Shown here: positions 33,847 to 42,740 of the stretch, piece by piece
Position numbering within the stretch: the stretch's first letter is position 1
How the letters are laid out: each line of letters opens with the position of its first letter
Assembly: GCA_965261725.1 (NCBI GenBank)
Contig: CBDHDU010000002.1
Coordinates: forward strand, 248,001-312,000
From: CANDOC01 sp965261725
GTDB taxonomy: Bacteria > Pseudomonadota > Gammaproteobacteria > Pseudomonadales > Endozoicomonadaceae
Reading direction: 5' to 3'
DNA length: 64,000 bases
The notes under the pieces: generated by a model
Databases searched by the model: none
What the model saw: the letters and a program-made list of their open reading frames with translations, nothing else
What the model was told of the DNA's origin: nothing
Made by a program: the position numbers and the translations under genes

Positions 33847-36744
33847 ATGATGAGATTCTCTGGCTGGAAACGTTACAACCCTTATCCGAAATCATTTTCA
33901 ATTATTGCACTGCTGCTATCCCTGTGTAGCTGTGTTGGTATAAAGCCAGCCCCTGAATCTACAGTTCCTTTCGATACAAAAATAACTCAGGGGAAACTAT
34001 CGAATGATCTGACTTATTACATAAGGCCAAATCACTATCCGGAAAACCGCGTTTATGTTGACCTTTTAATCCGCGCAGGTAGCTTGCAGGAAGAAGATAA
34101 CCAGCAGGGCATTGCTCATTTTATAGAGCATCTGGTGCAGGAAGATACCGAGTACTTCCCTGAACGAAAAGCCACGGATTTTATGGAAAGTATCGGTATG
34201 CCATTTGGCAGTCATTTCAATGCATGGACGACCTATGGCAGTACCAAATACATGTTTATTGTTCCTACAGAAAAACCAGAGATACTCGATCAGGCATTTC
34301 TGTTGGTAAGGGACACACTGACAGGCGCAAGTTTCACGGAAAAGTCAATTACTCAGGAAAGAGGTGCGGTGATTGAAGAAATCCGCCTTGATAAAAACAA
34401 GCATTCACGACTCAACCAGCAATACAAAAATATTCGTTTAAAAGGCAGCCGCTATCTGGCAAGAGCTCCTCTAGGAAAACAGGAGCAGGTAAAAGCCTTC
34501 GAGCGTGATGATTTCATCAACTTTTACCGCAAATGGTACCGGCCGGACAATGCGGCAGTCATTATCAGCGGCGATGTCACTCCCGAGCAGGCACGTGAGC
34601 TGTTAGAAAAACACCTCGGTAACATCCCAAAGCCATCTGTTCCTGTGCCTGAAGTCAAAAAATACCGTATTCCGGAAATCAGGAAACTTCAATCCCACAC
34701 ACTTACTGACCCTGAGCTTACATCCAGTGAAATCGTCATCGATATTAACTATGGCGAAAGCACACCCAGCCTGAAAACACTTTATACAACAAAGCAGGAC
34801 GACATCATCATGGTTCTGCTGAACAACCGGCTGCAGGAAAAAAGCAGGGAAAGTGAACCCGCTTTCCTGCAGACCAACACCTGGCAAGGCAAAGATTATG
34901 ACCAGTCACAGGCGGTAGAGATTACTTCCCGGATTGAAGCCGATAAATTCCGCCCGGCACTGAGTGCCCTGATGCGCGAAATTGAACGCATCCGCCAGCA
35001 TGGTTTCACCGAATCAGAGCTTGAACGTATCTTGTTGAACCGGGTGAGCACTCTGAAAATCTGGCTCGATAACCAAGATGCTACTGATTCATCTGTGTAT
35101 CTCTCTGGAATGGCGGATTACTTTCTCTATGGAGAGACGCCAGTCAATCTGGAGCAGCAGCTGGCGCTCGAAAAGAGTTTTCAACAACAGTTAACCCGTA
35201 AACAGCTTCACCTTCGTGCACGTCAGCTGTTAAATCTGAATACCGCTCTGATCTGGTTTTCAGGACCTGAAGAAATCAGGGGAAAAACACCCTCACAGCC
35301 GGATATTCAAAAGCTGATAAATGAAATACGCACAGAAAAGCTATCTCTCTGGCAGGACAAGCTGAATGGTTCATCACTGATGACATCAGCGCCAGACTCA
35401 ACAGAACCGCTTAAATTACAACATCACGCAGAAACAGATATCTATGAATGGCTGTTCCCCAACGGTTCCCGAGTACTGTTCAAACCTACAGAATTTAAAG
35501 CCGATGAAATCCTGATGCATAGCTGGAGTCCGGGAGGAACCAGTGCTATTCCTGACGACTTATACCGTTCGGCACTCATCGCTCCGGACATTGCTGCCGA
35601 ATCAGGGCTGAGTGAGTACAACGCAGCGGAAGTTGAAAAACTGCTTGCCGGCGAGCAAGTGAGTTTGACAACCTATGTTGATGACTACGAGCATGGTGCA
35701 CATGGCTGGTCAAACAGAAGTAGTTTGGAAACATACCTACAGCTGCTCTATCTGAGTTATACCGCACCTCGTATTGATCCTGTAATCATTCAGAATACCC
35801 AACAATCGATTCTGGATTACTTAAACAAACGTCAGCTGGATCCTGAAGAAGTTTTTCAGGATGAGATCAAGACCTGGTTATACAATAACCACCCCTATGC
35901 CCGCCCCTGGATGCAGGATGATGTTAAAAAAATATCAGCTACAACAACTCAGTCAGCCTACAGCCGACTCCATACGGGGGTTAACGGCGTAACATTCATA
36001 CTTCTTGGCAACGAAAAGCCAGAAAGAGTTCAGACACTGGTATCACGCTATATTGGCGCGCTTCCCGGAAAGAACGCTCCTTTATCCGCTGTCGATCAAA
36101 ATATGCGCCCCCGAGACGGCAATCACCGTTTTACAAGAGAGCTACTGACAGAACCAAGAGCCGATGTAACCATCCTGCTCCACCGTTACGGTGTCGAGTG
36201 GAATGAAAATGATGCCCGGCTGATGGAAAGCCTAAGCGAAGTATTGCGCTCACGCCTATTTAACACCTTGCGCGTCGAGCAGGCTGCAGTTTACGATCTG
36301 CGGGTTGATTCTTTTCTATCCAATGGCCCGGTTAAACAGTTCAGAACTTATATTTCCTTCTCCTGCGCCCCGGAAAAAGTCGATACGCTTATCCAGTCTA
36401 CCAGGGATGAAATTAAAGCCTTACAGCAAGTCTCAACAGAAACCCAAAACCAATGGACTGAGCTGGTCAGCAATGAAGTTGAAAGGCTTGAAAAACGCCA
36501 GCAGGAAAACCTGAAGGAAAACAGTTGGTGGTTGGGACGCATCTATTACGCGATCAACCACAATATTCCATTGAATAACCTTGCTGAAGGTTACCCTCCG
36601 CCGTCCCTCGACGATATAAAACCTCTGGCTCGCAAGTATTTACAACAAGCGAATAGTATCGAGGCAGTACTGGCGCCAAAACCGCAGATAGTAGACAATC
36701 AACCTGCAGCAGCGGCAGAGTCGGTCTCTGAAACAGCCCTTTGA
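33847..36744 (+). CDS. M16-family (pitrilysin/PqqL-like) zinc peptidase, exported
   Basis: This 965-residue protein has an N-terminal hydrophobic segment with cysteines (IIALLLSLCSCVG), either a signal peptide or a lipoprotein signal with a poor lipobox. The inverted zinc motif HFIEH (His91, Glu94, His95) is followed 76 residues later by Glu171 in QERGAVIEE, the expected third ligand. A second, inactive M16 half covers about 510-950 (RLMESLSEVLRSRLFNTLR). It is probably a periplasmic peptide-degrading metalloprotease. Two ATG codons overlap at the start (33847, 33850). It lies in the accessory block between miaB and ybeZ, on the same strand as ybeZ, 121 bases before it. Confidence 0.85.
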   Translation: MMRFSGWKRYNPYPKSFSIIALLLSLCSCVGIKPAPESTVPFDTKITQGKLSNDLTYYIRPNHYPENRVYVDLLIRAGSLQEEDNQQGIAHFIEHLVQEDTEYFPERKATDFMESIGMPFGSHFNAWTTYGSTKYMFIVPTEKPEILDQAFLLVRDTLTGASFTEKSITQERGAVIEEIRLDKNKHSRLNQQYKNIRLKGSRYLARAPLGKQEQVKAFERDDFINFYRKWYRPDNAAVIISGDVTPEQARELLEKHLGNIPKPSVPVPEVKKYRIPEIRKLQSHTLTDPELTSSEIVIDINYGESTPSLKTLYTTKQDDIIMVLLNNRLQEKSRESEPAFLQTNTWQGKDYDQSQAVEITSRIEADKFRPALSALMREIERIRQHGFTESELERILLNRVSTLKIWLDNQDATDSSVYLSGMADYFLYGETPVNLEQQLALEKSFQQQLTRKQLHLRARQLLNLNTALIWFSGPEEIRGKTPSQPDIQKLINEIRTEKLSLWQDKLNGSSLMTSAPDSTEPLKLQHHAETDIYEWLFPNGSRVLFKPTEFKADEILMHSWSPGGTSAIPDDLYRSALIAPDIAAESGLSEYNAAEVEKLLAGEQVSLTTYVDDYEHGAHGWSNRSSLETYLQLLYLSYTAPRIDPVIIQNTQQSILDYLNKRQLDPEEVFQDEIKTWLYNNHPYARPWMQDDVKKISATTTQSAYSRLHTGVNGVTFILLGNEKPERVQTLVSRYIGALPGKNAPLSAVDQNMRPRDGNHRFTRELLTEPRADVTILLHRYGVEWNENDARLMESLSEVLRSRLFNTLRVEQAAVYDLRVDSFLSNGPVKQFRTYISFSCAPEKVDTLIQSTRDEIKALQQVSTETQNQWTELVSNEVERLEKRQQENLKENSWWLGRIYYAINHNIPLNNLAEGYPPPSLDDIKPLARKYLQQANSIEAVLAPKPQIVDNQPAAAAESVSETAL

Positions 36745-36865
36745 ACGCTTGCTGCGACCTGAATGAAGGCATTATTCCGGGTGTAGCGAATAACACACGG
36801 CTTTCCATGCGCTTCTTCCGGGTATATGCTTAATTCATGTGGCGCAGTAAAGGCAAAAATTCAGT

Positions 36866-37861
36866 TTGAACGCTCCAGTTAACGTCCATAAGTTTTCTTT
36901 AGAACCCAATGATGCCCAGCGTTTTGCAGCACTTTGCGGACAGTTCAACGAACATTTAAAACAGATAGAAGAACGGCTCGGCGTAAGAATTCGCCACCGT
37001 GGCAACCATTTCGAGCTTTCGGGCTCGCGGCACCAGACCCTCGCAGCAGAAGATATTCTCAGCCGCCTGTATGATGAAACCGACGACAACCTGAACATTA
37101 CGCCTGAACAGGTTCATCTGTTTCTGCAACAATCCGCTGTAGACTCAGCAGCAGAGCATACAGAAGGGCTTGTCACAATCAAAACCCGCAAGGGACTAAT
37201 CAAACCGCGCGGTGCCAACCAGCAAGCTTACGTTGAGTCCATTCGCCGCCATGACATCAACTTCGGTGTAGGTCCTGCCGGTACCGGTAAAACATGGCTT
37301 GCAGTTGCCTGTGCAGTTGAAGCTCTGGAAGAAGAACGCATCAGCCGTATCCTGCTGGTTCGCCCTGCTGTAGAAGCCGGCGAGAAGCTCGGATTCCTTC
37401 CCGGCGATCTTTCCCAGAAAATAGATCCTTACCTGCGCCCGCTTTACGATGCACTTTATGAAATGCTGAGTTTCGAGAAGGTGAGCCGCCTGATCGAGAA
37501 GAATGTCATCGAAGTGGCACCGCTGGCCTACATGCGTGGTCGAACCCTGAACAATGCATTTATCATTCTGGACGAATCCCAGAACACTACCAAGGAACAG
37601 ATGAAAATGTTCCTGACCCGCATCGGTTTCGGATCAACCGCTATCATTACCGGCGATATTACCCAGGTCGACCTGCCCCGGGGGGTTGAATCAGGTCTGA
37701 GGCATGCGTCCAGCGTACTGAAAGATGTACCGGGTATTGGTACAACAATCTTTAATTCTAAAGATGTTGTCCGTCACCCACTGGTGCAGCGCATCGTTGA
37801 AGCTTATGACACCTTTGAAGAAGGTCAGGGAAAAGCACCCCGACCGGATACATTGCAGTGA
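36866..37861 (+). CDS. ybeZ: PhoH-like ATPase YbeZ
   Basis: This 331-residue P-loop NTPase has Walker A GVGPAGTGKTWLA (about 134-146), Walker B IILDESQNTT and the PhoH-specific ITGDITQVDLPRG. It partners the endonuclease YbeY in rRNA processing. The start is TTG at 36866; the N-terminus MNAPVNVHKFSLEP matches the start of gammaproteobacterial homologues and no ATG is available. Its stop overlaps the ybeY start by four bases. Confidence 0.92.
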   Translation: MNAPVNVHKFSLEPNDAQRFAALCGQFNEHLKQIEERLGVRIRHRGNHFELSGSRHQTLAAEDILSRLYDETDDNLNITPEQVHLFLQQSAVDSAAEHTEGLVTIKTRKGLIKPRGANQQAYVESIRRHDINFGVGPAGTGKTWLAVACAVEALEEERISRILLVRPAVEAGEKLGFLPGDLSQKIDPYLRPLYDALYEMLSFEKVSRLIEKNVIEVAPLAYMRGRTLNNAFIILDESQNTTKEQMKMFLTRIGFGSTAIITGDITQVDLPRGVESGLRHASSVLKDVPGIGTTIFNSKDVVRHPLVQRIVEAYDTFEEGQGKAPRPDTLQ

Positions 37862-38343
37862 GTCTGATTGTGACTGAAACGAGTATTGATCTGCAGGTGG
37901 CTTCAGAAAGTAACGCAGTACCTTCTGAGAGCCAGCTGCAACAGTGGGCTGCCGCAGCTGTTAATAAAACAACGGATAGCAGCCCGAGGGAAGCCGCAGA
38001 AATCAGTATCCGGATTGTCGATACTGAGGAAGGGGCTGAGCTGAACCATCAGTGGCGTAATAAAGATTACGCCACTAATGTGCTTTCCTTTCCTTCTGAT
38101 CTGCCACCTGAGCTGGGTTTACCCCTGCTCGGAGATCTGGTGATTTGTGCACCGGTTGTGGAAAGGGAAGCAAAAGAACAGGCCAAATCTTTGGATGCCC
38201 ACTGGGCACATATGACAGTACACGGCACATTGCATTTGCTGGGATACGATCATATAGAAGAAGATGAAGCCGAAGTAATGGAAAGCATGGAAACAGCCAT
38301 TCTGGCTGAACTGGGTTTTCCTGACCCGTACCTGACTACATAA
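37858..38343 (+). CDS. ybeY: Endoribonuclease YbeY
   Basis: This 161-residue metalloenzyme has the zinc motif HGTLHLLGYDH with ligands His122, His126 and His132. It acts in 16S rRNA 3'-end maturation and ribosome quality control. The start is GTG 37858, overlapping the ybeZ stop (GTGA), a sign of translational coupling. Confidence 0.95.
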   Translation: MSLIVTETSIDLQVASESNAVPSESQLQQWAAAAVNKTTDSSPREAAEISIRIVDTEEGAELNHQWRNKDYATNVLSFPSDLPPELGLPLLGDLVICAPVVEREAKEQAKSLDAHWAHMTVHGTLHLLGYDHIEEDEAEVMESMETAILAELGFPDPYLTT

Positions 38344-38449
38344 ATAGTCAGATACGGATTTTTCAATAGCCGTGGATTTATGAATTAAGCAGGAATGCCG
38401 GGATACGCCTGTCATTCCTTCACGGTAAACAGACATAAAGTCGAGGACC

Positions 38450-39310
38450 ATGAACGAAGACCATTCGAGTTCCAAGCCTAACTGGTTGGACAAGTTGAGC
38501 CACTTTTTCTCTAACGACCCGAAAGACAAAAACGATATTCTCGACTCCATGCGAGAAGCTGCATCCCGCAACGTGCTGGATAACGAAGCACTGGATATCA
38601 TCGAAGGTGCGATCCAGGTTGCCGATATGCAGGTCAGGGAGATCATGGTTCCCCGCTCCAGAATGGTCTGCGTTGATGATGATCAGCAGCCGGAAGAGTT
38701 TCTGCCCAAGGTGATTGAGTCTGCCCACTCCCGCTTCCCGGTTATCGGTGACAGCAAGGACGAAGTATTGGGCATTCTGCTGGCCAAGGATTTGTTGCCG
38801 CTGATGCTGAATCAGGTGAAAAACCCGGTTAGCAGCAGAAGTACACTGCGTTTCAATATCAAGGATCACCTGCGCCCGGCGACTTTTGTCCCGGAAAGTA
38901 AACGCCTGAACGTACTGTTGAGTGACTTCCGCCGTAACCGCAATCACATGGCGATCGTGATCGACGAATATGGCGGTGTTGCCGGACTGATTACCATCGA
39001 AGACGTACTGGAACAGATTGTCGGCGATATTGAAGACGAGCACGATTCTGAAGAAGAGTCATGGATCAAGCCTCTGGATAATCAGGAGTTTGTGGTCAAG
39101 GCATTAACACCCATTGACGACTTCAACGAACACTTCCATTCTGATTTCAGCGACGAAGAATTCGACACCATTGGCGGCATTGTGATGCAACGCTTCGGGC
39201 ACCTGCCCAAACGGAGTGAATCAGTTGCGATCGGCAACTTTAACTTTCAGATTCTGAACTCTGATAATCGCCGTATCCGATTGCTTAAAGTCAGCCCTAA
39301 CATTTCCTGA
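38450..39310 (+). CDS. ybeX: CorC/YbeX-type CBS domain protein
   Basis: This 286-residue cytosolic protein has two CBS repeats (about 68-190, with VREIMVPRSRM and FVPESKRLNVLL) and a C-terminal CorC_HlyC domain (about 200-284, IGGIVMQRFGHLP). Linked to Mg2+/Co2+ efflux in Salmonella (as CorC) and to ribosome biology in E. coli (as YbeX). It follows ybeY by 106 bases, and its stop overlaps the lnt start by one base (TGATG). Confidence 0.93.
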   Translation: MNEDHSSSKPNWLDKLSHFFSNDPKDKNDILDSMREAASRNVLDNEALDIIEGAIQVADMQVREIMVPRSRMVCVDDDQQPEEFLPKVIESAHSRFPVIGDSKDEVLGILLAKDLLPLMLNQVKNPVSSRSTLRFNIKDHLRPATFVPESKRLNVLLSDFRRNRNHMAIVIDEYGGVAGLITIEDVLEQIVGDIEDEHDSEEESWIKPLDNQEFVVKALTPIDDFNEHFHSDFSDEEFDTIGGIVMQRFGHLPKRSESVAIGNFNFQILNSDNRRIRLLKVSPNIS

Positions 39311-40890
39311 TGCATTTGAAGAATAAAATACTATCGTGGCCGGGTGAGTTTCTCGCCCTCGCTGCCGGGGCTTTGATGCCCCTAGCTTTCAGCCCTTTCG
39401 ATTACTGGCTTATTGCGCTGTTTAGCCCGGCGGTGCTGTTCCTTACCTGTATGGATGCAGGTATTAAGCAGGTTATCAGGCGTGGTATTTTATTCGGCCT
39501 CGGGTTGTACGGCGCCGGAGCTTCCTGGGTCTATGTCAGCATCCATGTTTATGGTGCAACGCCTCCCTGGCTGGCCGCAATTCTTACCGGACTTTTTGCT
39601 TTAGCACTGACCGCCTGCTTTATCGTTCCTTCATTAGCCGCATTTGGATACATTACCCGCCGTCGCCCATTTCTGGCATATTGGCAGAAAGCATTGGTGT
39701 TTAGTGGACTATGGGTACTGGGTGAATGGCTACGCAGCTGGCTGTTTACCGGATTCCCCTGGCTGCAAGCCGGTAATACTTTGCTTGATACGCCGCTTCA
39801 GGCATGGGCGCCGGTGAGTGGTGTTTATGGCTTGAGCCTGTTATTACTGCTTGCCGGAACGCTCTTAATTGCGCTTATCCACACTCTTACCGTCGGGCAA
39901 GGCCAGACCAAAGCAACTTCCGGCATATCTCTGGTTGTAATTCTCACTGGGCTTGCAGCTTTTCCCCTGGCAAATCAGCAGTGGACTAAATCCATCGGCG
40001 AGCCGGTTTCATTTGCTGTCGTGCAAGGCAATATTTCTCAAAACCTGAAATGGGAGCCGGGGCATTTTGACAAAACCCTGCGTACATTTGTCGATCTCAG
40101 TCAGCCTTACTGGAATAGCCAGTTACTGATCTGGCCGGAAAATGCATTGCCAAGACTACAAAGCCGGATGACAAAACTGCTGGTTGAACTTGACCGGAAA
40201 GCCTCAAAAGAAAATACCGCCCTGTTTCTCGGCCTGCCATTTGATCGCTATGAAGCCAATGGTGATAGCAATTATTACAATGCCATGATTGGACTTGGAA
40301 AAGGTGAAGGGCTCTACCTTAAACAGAAACTGGTGCCGTTTGGGGAATATATCCCCATGCAGGACCTTTTGCGGGGCGTGATCGAGTTTTTCAATCTGCC
40401 TATGTCTGACTTTCGCAAAGGGCCAAAACAATCATCCCTGCTGCAAAGAGGTGACCTGGGTATCACTACTTATATTTGCTACGAAGTAGCTTACCCTGAC
40501 TTTGCTGCCAACGCTGCAAAGAACAGCGGCATTCTGCTCACTGTCAGCAACGATACCTGGTTTGGTGATTCGATAGGTCCGGAGCAGCATCTGCAGCTGG
40601 CGCGGATGCGTTCACTGGAAACCGGCAGACCAATGATTCGGGCAACCAATGATGGCATTACCGCACTAATCAAAGCTAATGGCAGCATTGCTGCCACAAC
40701 CCCGCGTTTTGAAGGCAATGTACTGTCAGGTGAGATTCAGCCGGTAACCGGTGAGACTCCGTTTATGCGTTTTGGATCAACACCAGTTTTACTGCTGAGT
40801 TTGTTACTGGTACTGACCAGCTTTATATCATCCGGCTTCGGAACTCATACCACATCAGCCCGATATACTCGTGAATCGCCTGCCGACTGA
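39310..40890 (+). CDS. lnt: Apolipoprotein N-acyltransferase
   Basis: This 526-residue inner-membrane enzyme adds the third acyl chain to lipoproteins. Six or so N-terminal membrane segments are followed by a nitrilase domain with the catalytic triad in IWPENALP (Glu), KLVPFGEYIP (Lys) and TYICYEVAYPDF (Cys), and a last membrane segment. It overlaps the ybeX stop by one base, and its last 68 bases overlap the convergent ElyC-like gene. Confidence 0.95.
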   Translation: MHLKNKILSWPGEFLALAAGALMPLAFSPFDYWLIALFSPAVLFLTCMDAGIKQVIRRGILFGLGLYGAGASWVYVSIHVYGATPPWLAAILTGLFALALTACFIVPSLAAFGYITRRRPFLAYWQKALVFSGLWVLGEWLRSWLFTGFPWLQAGNTLLDTPLQAWAPVSGVYGLSLLLLLAGTLLIALIHTLTVGQGQTKATSGISLVVILTGLAAFPLANQQWTKSIGEPVSFAVVQGNISQNLKWEPGHFDKTLRTFVDLSQPYWNSQLLIWPENALPRLQSRMTKLLVELDRKASKENTALFLGLPFDRYEANGDSNYYNAMIGLGKGEGLYLKQKLVPFGEYIPMQDLLRGVIEFFNLPMSDFRKGPKQSSLLQRGDLGITTYICYEVAYPDFAANAAKNSGILLTVSNDTWFGDSIGPEQHLQLARMRSLETGRPMIRATNDGITALIKANGSIAATTPRFEGNVLSGEIQPVTGETPFMRFGSTPVLLLSLLLVLTSFISSGFGTHTTSARYTRESPAD

Positions 40891-41581
40891 GTAATAACGA
40901 TTTCGCTGACGGCAACCACTGCCGATACCCAGGACACTGCCAGCTGCAACTGACCGGGCTCAGGGGCGCTGGCAGAACTTCAAAGCCAGCCTGCTGAAAA
41001 CTGTGTATAGCGCGGGTCATATGCCAGGCATGTGTGACCAGTACTATCTTTCTTATCCCTGCGTCATTCACCATTTCATGAGTGAAGCGGGCGTTCTCCC
41101 AAGTGGTCAGGCTCCGGTCTTCCTGCCACTTCACATAAATATCAAAGTCATTCTGCAGCACATTTGCCATCACTTTGGCTTCTGAAGGGAAACCGGAAAC
41201 ATAAGCTCCACCCGCCGTTATCACCGGAATCCCCAGCTGGCGCTGAAGCTGCGCTGCGCGATAGACACGTTGCAGCCCATAAGGAGGCAGACTCACCGTT
41301 GCTGTTTCAGGATTTGCACCACTGACATCAATACCGGAACCCAGTACAACAATAGCCTGTGCAGACTCCATCTCTGCCGGAGACGCGGCATCATGTTTTT
41401 CAATGCCACGCATCATCCGGTCTGAAATTGCCGGAACCGACAACAGATAAAGGCTTATCGCTGACAACGCAATTAATAAAACAGAAAAGCTCCGATAGCG
41501 CCCCAAAAAAAGCAGCGCAATAACGAGCAGTAAAAACTGAATACCGGGAGGAAAAAATAAGGATTTAAGTATTGTAATCAT
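40823..41581 (-). CDS. ElyC/YdcF-like DUF218 envelope protein
   Basis: This 252-residue protein has two N-terminal membrane segments and a DUF218 domain (IVVLGSGIDVSG, VITAGGAYVSGFPSEAKVMANVL, SLTTWENARFT, IVLVTHAWHMTRAIHSFQQAG). ElyC in E. coli supports envelope peptidoglycan synthesis. A similar gene near lnt is common in Pseudomonas-like genomes. It converges on lnt with a 68-base overlap. Confidence 0.85.
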   Translation of the reverse strand: MITILKSLFFPPGIQFLLLVIALLFLGRYRSFSVLLIALSAISLYLLSVPAISDRMMRGIEKHDAASPAEMESAQAIVVLGSGIDVSGANPETATVSLPPYGLQRVYRAAQLQRQLGIPVITAGGAYVSGFPSEAKVMANVLQNDFDIYVKWQEDRSLTTWENARFTHEMVNDAGIRKIVLVTHAWHMTRAIHSFQQAGFEVLPAPLSPVSCSWQCPGYRQWLPSAKSLLLSRQAIHEYIGLMWYEFRSRMI

Positions 41582-41665
41582 TGGTCACCGTGATCGAAAT
41601 CGTCCGTGAATTCCGGGTCGCAGCCGTTATCAAACATTGGTATCAATTACTACATTACACCATAT

Positions 41666-41781
41666 TGACAGGAATTCACCTGTCATGTTCCCCGATCTAG
41701 ATTTTAGTGAAAGACTCTCAATCCTTAAACACCATACGGCTTGAGGAAGAGCAGGCAGTAATAGGAATCGATATTACTGCC
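41666..41781. other. Two hairpins in the ElyC-like/DUF2799 intergenic region
   Basis: TGACAGG (41666-41672) pairs with CCTGTCA (41679-41685), and GGCAGTAATA (41754-41763) pairs with TATTACTGCC (41772-41781). Neither has a following T-run on either strand. The second may end DUF2799 transcripts; the first could be an operator for the ElyC-like gene. Both roles are guesses. Confidence 0.3.
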
Positions 41782-41823
41782 CTTGAATTACTTATGCACC
41801 AGCGTTTTTCTGAGCATTAACAG

Positions 41824-42435
41824 CTAACGCTTCTCCTGTAGATGAGCTAACTCTGTCTTTGCTGTAGCCAGCAAGAGCACTGTTTTAGCCTGCTGTCGCT
41901 GCAAGTGAGATAACTCGCTTTTCAGCTCGCTGACTTTTTCCAGGTGGTAGAGGCGCTGGGATTTTTCGCTGGCATTGACCATTGCAAACTGGTGCTCAGC
42001 CATTTCTTCCCGAACCTCTTTTTCATCGTCCTGAAGCTTTCTCAGGTCACGTTGTAATGACTTTACTTTGAATTCAGCCTTGTAGAGTTTATAAGCTGGC
42101 TGATAGGTTTCCAGAAAGCCCGGGGCCAGCTCTGCAGGACACTGACCATTGTATTGCCGCCCATTACTGCCGACTTGTTTGCCATTTTCTGCTGTACAGT
42201 ATTTATTGATACCTTCAGCCCAGCCAGTCCGATAATCATCAAACCCTATGGTAACATTGGCTTTGGCGCAGGCTTTACGGTGAGCGTCGATACGATTTTC
42301 AAGCCGTCCGTCAACTGCATCACTATAACCAATCTGATACCAATCTGCGGTATGACACTCTTGTTTTGACATTGAACTGCAGCCTTGCAGCATCAAGGCA
42401 GGAATAAGAGCAAAGGCAAATGGACGAAACTTCAT
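41824..42435 (-). CDS. DUF2799 lipoprotein with C-terminal coiled coil
   Basis: This 203-residue protein has a lipoprotein signal with lipobox LQGC (Cys19) and a DUF2799 region built of repeated GY/W-x-x-G segments (WYQIGYSDAVDGR, DYRTGWAEGINKYC, GRQYNGQCP). A long coiled coil follows (about 120-203). DUF2799 proteins are outer-membrane lipoproteins of unknown function. It is probably anchored to the outer membrane. Confidence 0.8.
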   Translation of the reverse strand: MKFRPFAFALIPALMLQGCSSMSKQECHTADWYQIGYSDAVDGRLENRIDAHRKACAKANVTIGFDDYRTGWAEGINKYCTAENGKQVGSNGRQYNGQCPAELAPGFLETYQPAYKLYKAEFKVKSLQRDLRKLQDDEKEVREEMAEHQFAMVNASEKSQRLYHLEKVSELKSELSHLQRQQAKTVLLLATAKTELAHLQEKR

Positions 42436-42740
42436 TTTTTATACTGAGCCAGAAAAATAACGACCCTGTATTCTAATGATTGTCTGAAGACGAAACACCG
42501 AAGCTTTTTTCTTGCATATACGAATTTTGTTTGCGGTATGAGGGAGACTGAGCATTTCATCTATAATCCTGTCAGCTGCAGATGGGCTCCAATACTGTCA
42601 GAAGGGGCTTGTATTCAGCTGTTTTTGATACTGTTTTTAAGTCATCTACTTAAATGCACATCATCAATGGGGTATGCTTCGCTGTTACGATTAATATCCT
42701 GTCCTGCCGTCGCTACGGCATCCACCCTGCACGTTGAGCA
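42436..42740. other. leuS upstream region
   Basis: These 305 bases lie between divergent DUF2799 and leuS. No coding frame is convincing. A small hairpin TGCCGT/ACGGCA (42705-42720) sits 20 bases before the leuS start; no leader peptide rich in leucine codons was found. Confidence 0.4.

Noticed and set aside
38420..39043. 207-codon minus-strand frame over ybeX
   Set aside because: Complement of a well-conserved CBS/CorC gene.
42436..42740. Leucine attenuator or T-box leader before leuS
   Set aside because: No leader peptide with leucine codons, no T-box sequence and only one six-base hairpin were found.
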